This document shows, in pieces, positions 42,064 to 50,218 of a stretch of 64,000 nucleotides of DNA. The position numbers were made by a program, and so were the translations under genes. Source of the DNA: Paractinoplanes polyasparticus (GTDB lineage: Bacteria; Actinomycetota; Actinomycetes; Mycobacteriales; Micromonosporaceae); contig NZ_JAHWFK010000034.1 of the NCBI RefSeq assembly GCF_019710575.1, forward strand, positions 186,001 through 250,000, given 5' to 3'. Positions within the stretch are counted from its first letter, which is position 1, and every line of letters starts with the position of its first letter. Under the pieces are notes generated by a model, which had not been told where the DNA came from, searched no databases, and saw only the letters and a program-made list of their open reading frames with translations.

Positions 42064-42942
42064 GTGACTCTGGCCCGTGCCCTCGACGTGTCCCGCCGCT
42101 ACGGCGACAAGCTCGCGCTCGACCGGGTCTCGTTCGAGGTCCGGGCCGGCGAGCTGGTGGGCCTGCTCGGTCCGAACGGCGCCGGCAAGAGCACCCTCGT
42201 CAACCTGCTCACCGGCATCCGCCGCCCGTCGGACGGCCGCGTCGAGCTCTTCGGCGGCGACCCGCGCCGGCCCGGCAGCCGCCGGCAGCTGGGCGTCACC
42301 CCGCAGGAGACCGGGCTGCCCGCCTCGCTGCGCATCGGCGAGGTCGTCGACTTCGTCTCCGCCCACTACGACAATCCCCTGCCCAGGGCCGAGCTGCTCG
42401 ACCGGTTCGGGCTCACCGCTCTCGTACGACGGCAGACCGGCGGATTGTCCGGCGGCGAGAAGCGCCGTGTCGCCGTCGCGCTCGCGTTCGTCGGCCGGCC
42501 CCGCATGGTGTTCCTCGACGAGCCCACCACCGGTCTCGACGTACACGCCCGGCGCCTGCTGTGGGACGGCATCCGCTCGTTCTCGGCCGAGGGCGGCACG
42601 GTCGTGCTGACCAGCCACTACCTGGAAGAGATCGAGGCCCTGGCCCGGCGGGTGGTGGTGATCGGGGGTGGCCGGGTGCTCGCCGACGACACGGTCGACG
42701 CCGTACGCGGCCTGGTCGCCGTCCGCCGGGTCAGCCTGACCGTCCGCGGGCCGCTGCCCGAGCTGACCGGCGTCACCGGCGTCGAACGGGAGGGCGACCG
42801 CCTGCACCTGCTGACCGGTGACGCCGACCGGCTGGTGCGCGACCTGGTCACGTACGACGTCGGCTTCGAAGATCTGGAGGTGCGCCCGACCTCGCTGGAG
42901 GAGGCGTTCCTCGCCCTGACCCGCGAACCTGCAGCCGCCTGA
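42064..42942 (+). CDS. ABC transporter ATP-binding protein
   Basis: ATPase of 292 residues with all expected motifs: Walker A GPNGAGKS (36-43), Q-loop TPQETG, signature LSGGEKRR, Walker B RMVFLDEP and the switch His in TSHYLEE. The C-terminal 80 residues are an accessory domain found in DrrA/CcmA-type exporters. It starts with GTG 42064, preceded by GAGGAG. It pairs with the ABC-2 permease at 42986 and likely forms an exporter for a drug, lipid or signalling molecule. Confidence 0.9.
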   Translation: MTLARALDVSRRYGDKLALDRVSFEVRAGELVGLLGPNGAGKSTLVNLLTGIRRPSDGRVELFGGDPRRPGSRRQLGVTPQETGLPASLRIGEVVDFVSAHYDNPLPRAELLDRFGLTALVRRQTGGLSGGEKRRVAVALAFVGRPRMVFLDEPTTGLDVHARRLLWDGIRSFSAEGGTVVLTSHYLEEIEALARRVVVIGGGRVLADDTVDAVRGLVAVRRVSLTVRGPLPELTGVTGVEREGDRLHLLTGDADRLVRDLVTYDVGFEDLEVRPTSLEEAFLALTREPAAA

Positions 42943-42985
42943 CTCGTCCGAGGACCGTCCCTTTCAGACTGAAGGCTGAGCATCC

Positions 42986-43726
42986 ATGTCATCTCTAGCG
43001 CTCACCCATGCCCGTTTCCAGCTGCTCGAGACCATCCGCATCCCGATCGCCGTGTTCGGCAGCGCGTTCTTCCCCTCGGCGGCGATGCTCGCCTTCGTGG
43101 TGCCGTTCGTCGGCGACAACGCGGAGTACGCGACCCTGGCCACCGTCTCGATGATCACGTTCTCGGTGATGACGACCAACCTCTTCCAGCACGGCGCGGG
43201 GGTCGCGGAGGACCGGGCCCAACCCTGGGATCCGTACGTCCGGGCCCTGCCCGCCGGGGCCATGCCCCGTTTCGCCGGTCGCATCCTCTCCGGCCTCTGC
43301 CTCATGGCGGTCTCGTTGGTGCCGGTCGTGCTGATCGCCGCATTTTTCACCGAGGCCACGGTCACCCCGCTCGCCTTCCTGATCACCGCCGCGACCACCT
43401 TCGTCATCGCCGTCCCGTTCATCCTCATGGGACTCACGATCGGTTACTCGATGCCGCAGAAGGCCGCGATCGTCGTCGCCCAGGTGCTGTTCTTCCCGCT
43501 CGCGTTCCTGGGCGGGCTGATGACCGGCCCCGGCCTGGCGCCCGGCATCGTCGAAAACATCGCGCCCTATCTGCCCACCGGCGGGGCGGCCGGCCTGATG
43601 TGGGCGGCCGTGAGCGATATTCCGTACGATTTCCGATCTATCGCCGCACTGGTGGGCTGGACCGCGGTGCTCGGTGGGGGAGCCCTATGGGCCTATCGAC
43701 GCGATGAGGGTCGGCGATTCAGCTAG
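42986..43726 (+). CDS. ABC-2-type permease
   Basis: Membrane subunit of 246 residues with six predicted membrane segments; segments such as ATLATVSMITFSVMTTNLF and LVPVVLIAAFFTEATVTPLAFLI are typical of ABC-2 exporters. It follows the ATPase gene by 43 bp on the same strand, the last gene of the operon that begins at 41104. Substrate unknown. Confidence 0.85.
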   Translation: MSSLALTHARFQLLETIRIPIAVFGSAFFPSAAMLAFVVPFVGDNAEYATLATVSMITFSVMTTNLFQHGAGVAEDRAQPWDPYVRALPAGAMPRFAGRILSGLCLMAVSLVPVVLIAAFFTEATVTPLAFLITAATTFVIAVPFILMGLTIGYSMPQKAAIVVAQVLFFPLAFLGGLMTGPGLAPGIVENIAPYLPTGGAAGLMWAAVSDIPYDFRSIAALVGWTAVLGGGALWAYRRDEGRRFS

Positions 43727-43776
43727 AACATCGACACTTAAGCCCGTCCAAAGGTGCACGGTGCGACGATGCGGCC

Positions 43777-44526
43777 ATGACCCCATCGACTCCCGGAGCA
43801 CCCAGCTGGGTCGATCTCGGCACCGCCGACCTCGCCGACGCGGAAAGGTTCTACACCTCGCTGTTCGGCTGGTCAGCCGAGGTTTCCGGCGACTACGTCA
43901 CCTTCACCCTGAACGGCCTTCCGGTGGCCGGCGCCGGCCCGCTCTACGGCGCCGGTCAGCCGACGGCCTGGAGCACCTACATCGGCACGAACGACGCCGA
44001 CGGTGTCACCGCCCGGGTGGCCGCCAACGGCGGCAAGGTTCTGGTGCCGCCGTTCGACGTGCAGGAGCAGGGACGGATGGCGGCCTTCCTCGACCCGGGC
44101 GGCGCGCCGTTCAGCGTATGGGAGCCCGGCACGATGCGCGGCGCCGAGCTGTTCGACGTGCCCGGGGCGCTCACCTGGAACGAGCTCAACACCCGCGACC
44201 TGGACGGGTCGATGGCCTTCTACCAGTCGGTGTTCGGCTGGCAGTTCCGCAACAGCTCGATGTCCGGGGTTCCGTACGTGGTCGCCAAGGTGCACGAGAC
44301 ACCGGTCTGCGGCATCCAGCCGATGCTGCACGAGCTCTGGCCGGACGACGTCAGTCCGCATTGGATGGTCTACTTCTCGGTGCACGACGTCGACGTCGCG
44401 GCCGACCACACCCTCGCCCTGGGCGGCGCTGTGGTCCAGCCCCCGACGACCCTGCCGATCGGCCGTTACGCGGTGCTCTCCGACGCCCAGGGCGGCCTGT
44501 TCTCCGTGCTCGCCGGCGCCCGCTAG
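43777..44526 (+). CDS. VOC-family protein (two glyoxalase-type domains)
   Basis: Protein of 249 residues with two tandem vicinal oxygen chelate repeats: PSWVDLGTADLADAERFYTS at the N-terminus and LTWNELNTRDLDGSMAFYQS from about residue 130. Each half keeps the betaalphabetabetabeta order. Relatives are often called hydroxylase or glyoxalase-like proteins of the 27-kDa antigen Cfp30B type; the catalytic role is unknown. It ends in a CTAG shared with the stop of the decayed oxidoreductase gene on the other strand. Confidence 0.87.
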   Translation: MTPSTPGAPSWVDLGTADLADAERFYTSLFGWSAEVSGDYVTFTLNGLPVAGAGPLYGAGQPTAWSTYIGTNDADGVTARVAANGGKVLVPPFDVQEQGRMAAFLDPGGAPFSVWEPGTMRGAELFDVPGALTWNELNTRDLDGSMAFYQSVFGWQFRNSSMSGVPYVVAKVHETPVCGIQPMLHELWPDDVSPHWMVYFSVHDVDVAADHTLALGGAVVQPPTTLPIGRYAVLSDAQGGLFSVLAGAR

Positions 44527-45461
44527 GGCAGGAGCACGATCTTTCCCGTGACCTGACGGCTCTCGAGCAGGCGGTGGGCTTCCGCCGCCTGCGCGAGTGG
44601 CAACGTCGTGACCTCGGGTGTGATCGCACCGCTGGACAGCTGTCCGACGAGGGCCTCGACATCAGTGCGGAATCGGGCGGGATCCTTCCCGACGGCGCTT
44701 TCTACGGTGTGCAGGACGAGCCGGGGGCCCGGGGTGAGTTCGGCGCGGGCAATAGCCGCGAACATGCGACCCAGAGCTCGCGTTCGCGATCGCCCGGAGC
44801 CGGCAGCGAAGCTGAATCCGTAGGAGACCACCACACCATCGCGGGCAGTGGCCCGGCGGGACCGTGCCCGCGACGGACCGCCGACCGGATCGAAGGTTGC
44901 CGCCACCGGGGCCGCACCGATGCCGCATCGGCAACCCACGTCGCGCCAAGCTCCTCCACGCGACCGCGGCGCGGCGGACTGGAAGTTCCGTACACCGTGA
45001 CGCCGGCCGATCGGGCGATCTGGATGAGCGCCGACCCAACGCCCCCCGCCGCGCCGAGCACGAGAACCGCACTGCCGGGACGCGGCCGAGCTATGTGGTG
45101 AAACATTTGGTCGGCGGTTAGGTAATTGAGGAGCAGAGCATCGAGCTTCGCCGGATCAACACCTTGGGGCAGCGGCGCGACATGGGTCGCCTGGCGCGAG
45201 CAGATGAGTCGCATAACCACCCGTGCCGACCAGCGCGCCAACGCGCTGCCCGGCGGCGAACTCCGTGACCCCCGGCTCGGTGGCCAGCACCAGCCCGACG
45301 GCGTCGAAGCCCAGTACTTCCGGCAGCTTGCCCGGGTTGAGCCCCAGCCTGGTGGTGACGTCGTTGAACGCCACCCCGACCGCCTCGGCGCGAAGAAGAA
45401 CCTGGCCGGTGCCCAGCACCGGAACCACGCCGGTCTCGACCGCCAGCGCTGTCGGGAGAAG
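44523..45461 (-). pseudogene. Decayed zinc-type alcohol dehydrogenase/quinone oxidoreductase gene
   Basis: Three pieces of one MDR-family oxidoreductase lie in order in two frames. The first (from 45461) has GTGQVLLRAEAVGVAFNDV and lacks the usual first ~10-20 residues and any start codon. The second, one frame off, has PQGVDPAKLDALLLNYLTA and the nucleotide-binding LVLGAAGGVGSALIQIARS. The third is back in the first frame (ATFDPVGGPS to the C-terminal GKIVLLP). The first shift is one extra base in a CCC run near 45178; the second, near 44930, is probably a deletion of several codons, judged by the missing segment of the fold. The 5' end abuts a regulator remnant. A sequencing error could explain one shift but not the missing start. 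Confidence 0.7.
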
Positions 45462-45463
45462 TT

Positions 45464-45538
45464 ACGGGCCGTGGGCTGAATGCGGAAGACCAACAGCACC
45501 TGCAGACGTTGTTCGCCAAAGCGCTCAACACGCTGTAG
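45464..45538 (+). pseudogene. 3' remnant of a MarR-like regulator gene
   Basis: A short open stretch reads TGRGLNAEDQQHLQTLFAKA and ends at TAG 45536. It resembles the C-terminal helix of a MarR-type regulator, which usually reads like L.EEQ..L..LL.K.L..L. It has no start and touches the 5' end of the decayed oxidoreductase gene, so a deletion may have removed the shared promoter and both 5' ends. Recognition rests on 24 residues. Confidence 0.4.
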
Positions 45539-45558
45539 GCGCGTCCGTGGGACATGAC

Positions 45559-46335
45559 TCAGCGGCGAACCGGCACGACGAGCGGTCCGTGCTCGCCCTC
45601 GACCACCCGGACCCGTACCCGGTAGTGCCGGGCGAGATTCTCCTCGGTGAGCACCTCGCGCGCGGTGCCCGCCGCGACAACCGTGCCCTCGGCCAGCAGC
45701 ACCATGCGGTCGGCGTACTCACCCGCGGTGGTCAGGTCGTGCATCGTCATCAGCACGGTCAGGGCGCGCTCGGCCCGCAGGCGGTCGATGAGTTCCAGCA
45801 CCTCCTGCTGATGTCCGATGTCGAGCGCACTCGTCGGCTCGTCCAGCAGCAGGATCCGCGCGCCTTGAGCCAGTGCCCGGGCCAGGAAGACACGCTGCCG
45901 TTCGCCGCCCGACAACGTCTCGAGCCGCCGGCCGGCGAAGCGGGCCACATCCAGCGACTCCAGCACTTCTTCGACGGCAGCGATGTCGGCGGCGGACTCC
46001 CGGCCGAGCGGCGGGATATAAGGCGTACGACCCAGGAGCGCGTAATCCAGCACCCGCATGCCCGGCGGAACCGTGGGCGACTGGCTCACCGTGGCGATCG
46101 TCCGGGCCCGCTCGCGGCGGTGCAGCCGGTCGACCGGGATGCCGTCGAGCTCGACCGTGCCGGTGCAGGGCAACAGGCCGCCGATCGCGCGCAACGCCGT
46201 CGACTTGCCCGCGCCGTTGGGCCCGATCACCGTGACCCACTCGCCCCGGGAAACGTCGAGGGCGATGCCGTCCACAATCAAGTTCCCGTCCAGCCGTACG
46301 CGAAGATCCTGAACCCGGATCGCCCGAGCGCTCAC
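45559..46335 (-). CDS. btuD: ABC transporter ATP-binding protein (BtuD/FecE type)
   Basis: ATPase of 258 residues; Walker A GPNGAGKS (38-45), signature LSGGERQRVFLARALAQ, Walker B ILLLDEPTSALD and a switch His in TMHDLTTA. The start is the GTG at 46335, overlapping the permease stop as GTGA; the longer upstream frame is a shadow. It forms an importer with the FecCD permease and the binding lipoprotein, and the operon has a cobalamin riboswitch, so vitamin B12 or a related corrinoid is the likely cargo; a siderophore is the alternative that the family alone would allow. Confidence 0.88.
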   Translation of the reverse strand: MSARAIRVQDLRVRLDGNLIVDGIALDVSRGEWVTVIGPNGAGKSTALRAIGGLLPCTGTVELDGIPVDRLHRRERARTIATVSQSPTVPPGMRVLDYALLGRTPYIPPLGRESAADIAAVEEVLESLDVARFAGRRLETLSGGERQRVFLARALAQGARILLLDEPTSALDIGHQQEVLELIDRLRAERALTVLMTMHDLTTAGEYADRMVLLAEGTVVAAGTAREVLTEENLARHYRVRVRVVEGEHGPLVVPVRR

Positions 46336-47411
46336 GACGTCCCCCGGCTGCGGCGCAGCACCACGATGAAGAACGGCGCCCCGAAGAACGCCGTGATCAC
46401 GCCGATCGGGATCTCGGCCTGCCCGCCGGCCGTGCGCGCCAGCAGGTCGGCGAGCGCCAGGAAGGCGCCGCCGAACAGCACCGACAGCGGCAGGATCGAC
46501 CGGTAGCTCGGGCCGGCCAGCAGCCGCATGGTGTGCGGGACGATGATGCCGACGAAGCCGATCAACCCCGAGACCGACACCGCCGCCGCGGTACCCAGCG
46601 ACGCGGCCACGATCAACAGGTAGCGGCTGCGCTGCGGGTGCAGGCCGAGGCCGGTTGCCTCCTCGTCGCCGACGGTCAGCACATCGAGCTCGCGCCGCTG
46701 GGCCAGCACGATGACGGCGGTGACTACGGCGTACGGCAGCACGATGAGCACGTCGTGCCAGCCCGCGGTGGCCAGCCGCCCGAGCAGCCACGAGTACACC
46801 TCGCGCAACGTCTCGACGTGGCGCTGCATCAGATAGGTCTGCCCGGCGGCGAGGAACGACGAGACCGCCACCCCGGCCAGGATCAGCGTCGCCGGCGAGC
46901 GGTCGCGACCCCCGGCCGCGCCCAGCAGCCAGGTCAGCGCGACCGCCAGCAGCGCGCCGGCGAACGCCGCCACCGGCACCCCGATCGGCAGGTTGGCAGT
47001 GGCGTCGCCGGAAGCCCCGGCCCGCAGCGAGATCACCGCGGTCACGCCGAGACCCGCGCCGGCGGCCACCCCGAGCAGGTGCGGGTCGGCCAGCGGATTG
47101 CGGAACACGCCCTGGTACGCGGCGCCGGCCAGCGCGAGCAGCCCGCCGACCAGCAGTCCGAGCACCACCCGGGGCAGCCGCAGCTCGGTGAGGATGGCGA
47201 CCTCACGGGCCGTGAGGCCGCTGTGCAGCTGGACGCCGGGAATCAGATTGAGAAGCTCGATGGCGACGCCGCCCGGCGGCAGCGCGACCGACCCGAAGGC
47301 CAGCCCCGCCACCAGCGCGATCAGAACGGCCGCGACACCACCGGCCAGCCAGCCCCCTCGCAGACCAGCCGGCCGGACCCCGCCCCGGTTCTCACGGAGC
47401 GTGGTGGTCAC
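46332..47411 (-). CDS. btuC: FecCD-type ABC permease (BtuC-like)
   Basis: Membrane subunit of 359 residues with about ten helices, typical of FecCD/BtuC importers: LRLPRVVLGLLVGGLLALAG, the GVAAGAGLGVTAVISL-type segment, and GLIGFVGIIVPHTMRLLAG are signature stretches. The stop overlaps the ATPase start by 4 bp; the start lies 16 bp after the binding-protein stop. It forms the transmembrane pore dimer of the importer. Confidence 0.88.
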   Translation of the reverse strand: MTTTLRENRGGVRPAGLRGGWLAGGVAAVLIALVAGLAFGSVALPPGGVAIELLNLIPGVQLHSGLTAREVAILTELRLPRVVLGLLVGGLLALAGAAYQGVFRNPLADPHLLGVAAGAGLGVTAVISLRAGASGDATANLPIGVPVAAFAGALLAVALTWLLGAAGGRDRSPATLILAGVAVSSFLAAGQTYLMQRHVETLREVYSWLLGRLATAGWHDVLIVLPYAVVTAVIVLAQRRELDVLTVGDEEATGLGLHPQRSRYLLIVAASLGTAAAVSVSGLIGFVGIIVPHTMRLLAGPSYRSILPLSVLFGGAFLALADLLARTAGGQAEIPIGVITAFFGAPFFIVVLRRSRGTS

Positions 47412-47427
47412 CGCCCGGCCGTTCCGG

Positions 47428-48363
47428 TCACGCCGGTACCTTGGCCACGGCGTCCGCCACCGCGCGCACGAGATCGACGGTCCGCGGACCCCAGCGGGAC
47501 GCGACGTCGTCGTCGAGCGGGAAGATCTGCTTGGTCTTCACAGCCGTGATCGTGTTCCAGCCCTTGCGGGCGGCTACGGTCTGCGCCGACTGCTGGCAGC
47601 ATTTGGTGTCGGCCAGGAAGATCGTGTCCGGGTCGGACTTGACCAGCGCCTCCGCCGAGAGCTGCGGGTAGCCGCCCTTGGCGCCGTCCGGGTCGGCGGC
47701 GTCGGCCACGTTGGTCAGGCCGAAGAGCGAGAAGATCGAGCCCACGAACGTCTTCGAGGTGACCGTGTAGAGCGTCGGGTCGAGCTCGTAGTAGTAGCTG
47801 AGCGGCGCGCTGCGGGCAGGCACGTCCTTGACGATCTTGTCGATGTCAGCCTTCATCCGCGCGGTCAGCACGTCGGCCTCCGCCCGATGCCCGGTCAGCG
47901 TGCCCAGATCACCGATCTCCCGGTACGTGTCGTCGAGGTCGGCCGCGGCCGCGACGAGCAGCACCGGGATCTTCAGCCGGTCCAGCTGCGCGACGATCTT
48001 GTCGATGTCGTTGGAGAGCACCACCAGGTCGGGGTCCTTCGCCGCGATCGCCTCGGCGTTGGGCTTGAAGCCGGAGAGGTCGGTCTTCGGCGCATCGGCC
48101 GGATGGTTCGACTGATCGTCGACCGCCGTCACCTGCTGTCCGGCCCCGATCGCGAACAGCATCTCGGTGGCCGTCGCGCTGAGCGAGACGATCTTCTCGG
48201 GTCGCTGGTCGAGCGTGAGGTCGCCCACCGTCACCGGGTACGACGCGGCAGCCGCACCCGACGGCTGATCGCCCGTGGGCCCGGCCGTGTCGTCGTTGCC
48301 GCCGCAGGCGCCGGCCAGCAGCAGCGTGGTCGCCGCGAGCGCGGTTATCAGTGCACGTTTCAT
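47428..48363 (-). CDS. btuF: Cobalamin/siderophore-binding lipoprotein (BtuF-like)
   Basis: Substrate-binding lipoprotein of 311 residues. The lipobox is LAGAC with C20 as the lipidated residue. The class III binding-protein fold shows in RPEKIVSLSATATEMLFAIG, PNAEAIAAKDPDLVVLSNDI and a late Trp/Asp region. A CC pair in LADTKCCQQSAQ is notable. The gene is the first of a three-gene operon, and its leader is a cobalamin riboswitch; I therefore favour B12 over an iron siderophore. The ATG at 48363 has an AGGACCTC-type site. Confidence 0.85.
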   Translation of the reverse strand: MKRALITALAATTLLLAGACGGNDDTAGPTGDQPSGAAAASYPVTVGDLTLDQRPEKIVSLSATATEMLFAIGAGQQVTAVDDQSNHPADAPKTDLSGFKPNAEAIAAKDPDLVVLSNDIDKIVAQLDRLKIPVLLVAAAADLDDTYREIGDLGTLTGHRAEADVLTARMKADIDKIVKDVPARSAPLSYYYELDPTLYTVTSKTFVGSIFSLFGLTNVADAADPDGAKGGYPQLSAEALVKSDPDTIFLADTKCCQQSAQTVAARKGWNTITAVKTKQIFPLDDDVASRWGPRTVDLVRAVADAVAKVPA

Positions 48364-48439
48364 GAGGTCCTCCGGTCGGCCGGGTGCTGTGCCGACGGGC
48401 GTCGGCCGGGTGCTTCGCCGACAGGGCCCCAGGGGTGGT

Positions 48440-48592
48440 CTGTCCGCGAGGCGCCCCTCCCCGGGAGCGCTTGTTCGCGACCGGCGTCCAGGCGACCTGG
48501 CTCGACCCCTCGGAGGAAGGTCACACAGTTGCGGGACAGCGCCGGGTTCACACCGGCTTCGCTGAACGCGGTCCCTCCGACGCTATCCCACC
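48440..48592 (-). promoter_or_regulatory. Cobalamin (AdoCbl) riboswitch
   Basis: On the minus strand the leader of btuF contains the conserved core CCGGTGTGAACCCGGCGCTG, followed by TCCCGCAACTGTG (about 48523-48555), and the B12 box GCCAGGTCGCCTGG (48488-48501). These match the cobalamin riboswitch core in order and spacing. It would lower expression of the importer when cobalamin is plentiful. A GC-rich stem (CCGGGGAGGGGCGCC region, about 48440-48475) may be the expression platform. Ends are approximate. Confidence 0.9.
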
Positions 48593-48597
48593 CCTGA

Positions 48598-48909
48598 TCA
48601 ACGGGGCGGTTCGGCGCTCTTCTGCTGCTGCGGAGCGGCGGCCCGGTCGCCCTCGGCGGCCGCTTCCTCGTCGCCGGCCAGCGCGGCGCGCAGCCGCTCC
48701 TTCTCGGCCGAGCGACGGCCCGCGACGCCGACGAGCTGCTCGTTCATCTGGTTGCGCCACTTGGCGAGCAGGAAGAACGACGCGACGGCCGACACCAGGA
48801 TCGCGATCATGCCGGTCACCAGAATGTTGAGCGGGAGGGGCGAGAGCAGCGCGAGAACCACCACGAACAGGCCGATCCGGCCGAGCGTGTATTTGATGGC
48901 GGGGCTCAT
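48598..48909 (-). CDS. DUF4229-type small membrane protein
   Basis: Protein of 103 residues with two membrane helices (IGLFVVVLALLSPLPLNIL and VTGMIAILVSAVASFFLLAK) and a hydrophilic, Ala/Glu-rich C-terminal tail ending in QQQKSAEPP. This matches the DUF4229 family, which in actinobacteria is often beside menaquinone genes. The role is unknown. It is the third gene of a minus-strand row behind the MqnE-like gene, and its stop lies just before the riboswitch leader of btuF. Confidence 0.75.
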   Translation of the reverse strand: MSPAIKYTLGRIGLFVVVLALLSPLPLNILVTGMIAILVSAVASFFLLAKWRNQMNEQLVGVAGRRSAEKERLRAALAGDEEAAAEGDRAAAPQQQKSAEPPR

Positions 48910-48921
48910 GTCTCCCTCTCG

Positions 48922-49350
48922 TCAGCCCACGCGGTGACTGAGCCACCGCAGACCGTAGAACCAGATCAGGCAATAGACCACAGTAAAGGCGGCCGCGCCG
49001 AACAGACCGCTGACCAGCGTCGGGAACTGGGTGGCGGCCAAGCCGGCGATCGTCATGCCGGCGGTCACCGCGAAGCCGGCGCCGAGCAGAGCGACCACAA
49101 CGCGCGAGGCGCCGTAGCCCTCGGCCCGGAACTCTTCGACGAACAGCCACACCGGCAGGATGATCGCGAGCCAGCCGCTGGTGTTTCCGAACTCGGAGAC
49201 CCGGGTCAGCGACAGGATCGCCTCGAGGATCAACAGCAGGACGGCTCCGGTCACCAGCCCGGCCAGCGCGGTGCCGACGAGGTCGCCGATGGTCGCCAGG
49301 CGTCCGCTGGCGTCCCGGCGTGGGCGGCGGGTGCTTTTCGTGTCGGTCAT
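48922..49350 (-). CDS. Hypothetical four-helix membrane protein
   Basis: I do not recognise this family. The 142-residue protein starts at ATG 49350 (MTDTKSTRRPRRDASG) with a basic, cytosolic leader and has four hydrophobic spans: LVGTALAGLVTGAVLLLILEA, WLAIILPVWLFVEEF, VVVALLGAGFAVTAGMTIAG and LFGAAAFTVVYCLIWFYGL. It sits between the MqnE-like gene and the DUF4229 gene, 12 bp from the latter, as part of one transcript. Confidence 0.75.
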   Translation of the reverse strand: MTDTKSTRRPRRDASGRLATIGDLVGTALAGLVTGAVLLLILEAILSLTRVSEFGNTSGWLAIILPVWLFVEEFRAEGYGASRVVVALLGAGFAVTAGMTIAGLAATQFPTLVSGLFGAAAFTVVYCLIWFYGLRWLSHRVG

Positions 49351-49376
49351 GACACCTTGCAGGGTACGCGCCCGGC

Positions 49377-50006
49377 TCAGGCCCAGACCTGCTGCGGTTC
49401 GCTGCGCCGCAGGGCCAGGGAGGGCGCCGGCTCGTGCTCGGTCACGACCTCGTGGCGGGCGTCGCGCTCGACCGGCCGGAAGCCCGCGTCCCAGATGAGA
49501 GTGAGCAACTCGTCGCGGTCGGCGGACCCCTCGGGGCCGTCGAGGTCGTCGGCGCCGAAGTTGAGTGTGAGCTGGGCGATCGGCAGGTCGTGGGTGGCCC
49601 AGGAACACGTCACGTGGCGCACGTTGTCGAGCAGCAGGCGGGACACGGCGAACGTCTTCAGCGTCTCGGTCGGCGCCGCCGCCCTGGCCTCGCCCTCGGG
49701 CTGGTGCCGCACCGGGGCGAAGGCCGGCACGTCGCCCGTCGCGTCCTGCTGGTCGCGCAGCCGCAGCACGTGATCGACGCGGTCGCCCGCACTCTCGAGA
49801 CGGCCGTAGATCATGGCGGCAACCTCGGACGGCGGGCCGGCGTTGAAGGTCACCCGGTCGCCGTTGAGCTGGGTGCGCCGGTGGTGGGCCAGGCGGCCGA
49901 GCCAGGCCAGGTCGTCGCAGGCGTAGAGGGCCTCGCCGTCGGCCCGGTTCAGCCGCTCGCCGGCATAGACCTTGGCCTCCAGCTCACGCTTCAACCCGGC
50001 ATCCAT
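49377..50006 (-). CDS. MqnE-like protein lacking the radical-SAM core
   Basis: A 209-residue protein. Residues 1-55 match the start of aminofutalosine synthase MqnE (LKRELEAKVYAGERLNRADG, DDLAWLGRLAHH, then RVTFN), and residues about 65-185 match its C-terminal part (RVDHVLRLRDQQDATG, LKTFAVSRLLLDNV, GADDLDG, LLTLIWDAGFRPVERD). The 150 or so residues between them, which hold the CxxxCxxC cluster ligands and the barrel, are absent, replaced by AGPPSEVAAM. Only two cysteines exist (C30, C134). The frame is open and codon bias is maintained, so it may be a working protein of changed function or a recent in-frame deletion. It cannot be an active radical-SAM enzyme. A full-length mqnE is not in the window. 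Confidence 0.8.
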   Translation of the reverse strand: MDAGLKRELEAKVYAGERLNRADGEALYACDDLAWLGRLAHHRRTQLNGDRVTFNAGPPSEVAAMIYGRLESAGDRVDHVLRLRDQQDATGDVPAFAPVRHQPEGEARAAAPTETLKTFAVSRLLLDNVRHVTCSWATHDLPIAQLTLNFGADDLDGPEGSADRDELLTLIWDAGFRPVERDARHEVVTEHEPAPSLALRRSEPQQVWA

Positions 50007-50017
50007 CTGGTGCGCCC

Positions 50018-50040
50018 CTCTCGACAACTGCCGTCGAGAG
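50018..50040 (-). promoter_or_regulatory. Hairpin in the leader of the MqnE-like gene
   Basis: ctctcgac (50018-50025) and gtcgagag (50033-50040) are perfect complements around a 7-nt loop, 12 bp before the ATG at 50006. One arm joins the purine-rich GAGGGG that may be the ribosome site, so folding could limit translation. Pattern only. I see nothing else assignable in 50007-50218. Confidence 0.35.
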
Positions 50041-50218
50041 TACTTCTCCCCTCCCTCGAACCGCCGGGCGCCGGTGTCCGGCGGGTGCCCGCGTGGTGCC
50101 GTTCGCCGGATTCCCAGCCTTCTTTCACCTGGGATCAATCGACAGGCATGCGAGCTTTGATGTAAGTCTTTAGGGGGACGGCACGCGGCGCGAAGCGTCG
50201 CGACGGGACGGGGAGCAC

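Noticed and set aside
47408..47602. Small frame on the minus strand over the importer lipoprotein end
   Set aside because: It overlaps the lipoprotein gene in another frame without ribosome site or similarity.
50007..50218. Possible ydaO-type (c-di-AMP) riboswitch before the NlpC/P60 gene
   Set aside because: Such genes often carry one in actinobacteria, but I cannot find the conserved core in this 212-bp leader on either strand.
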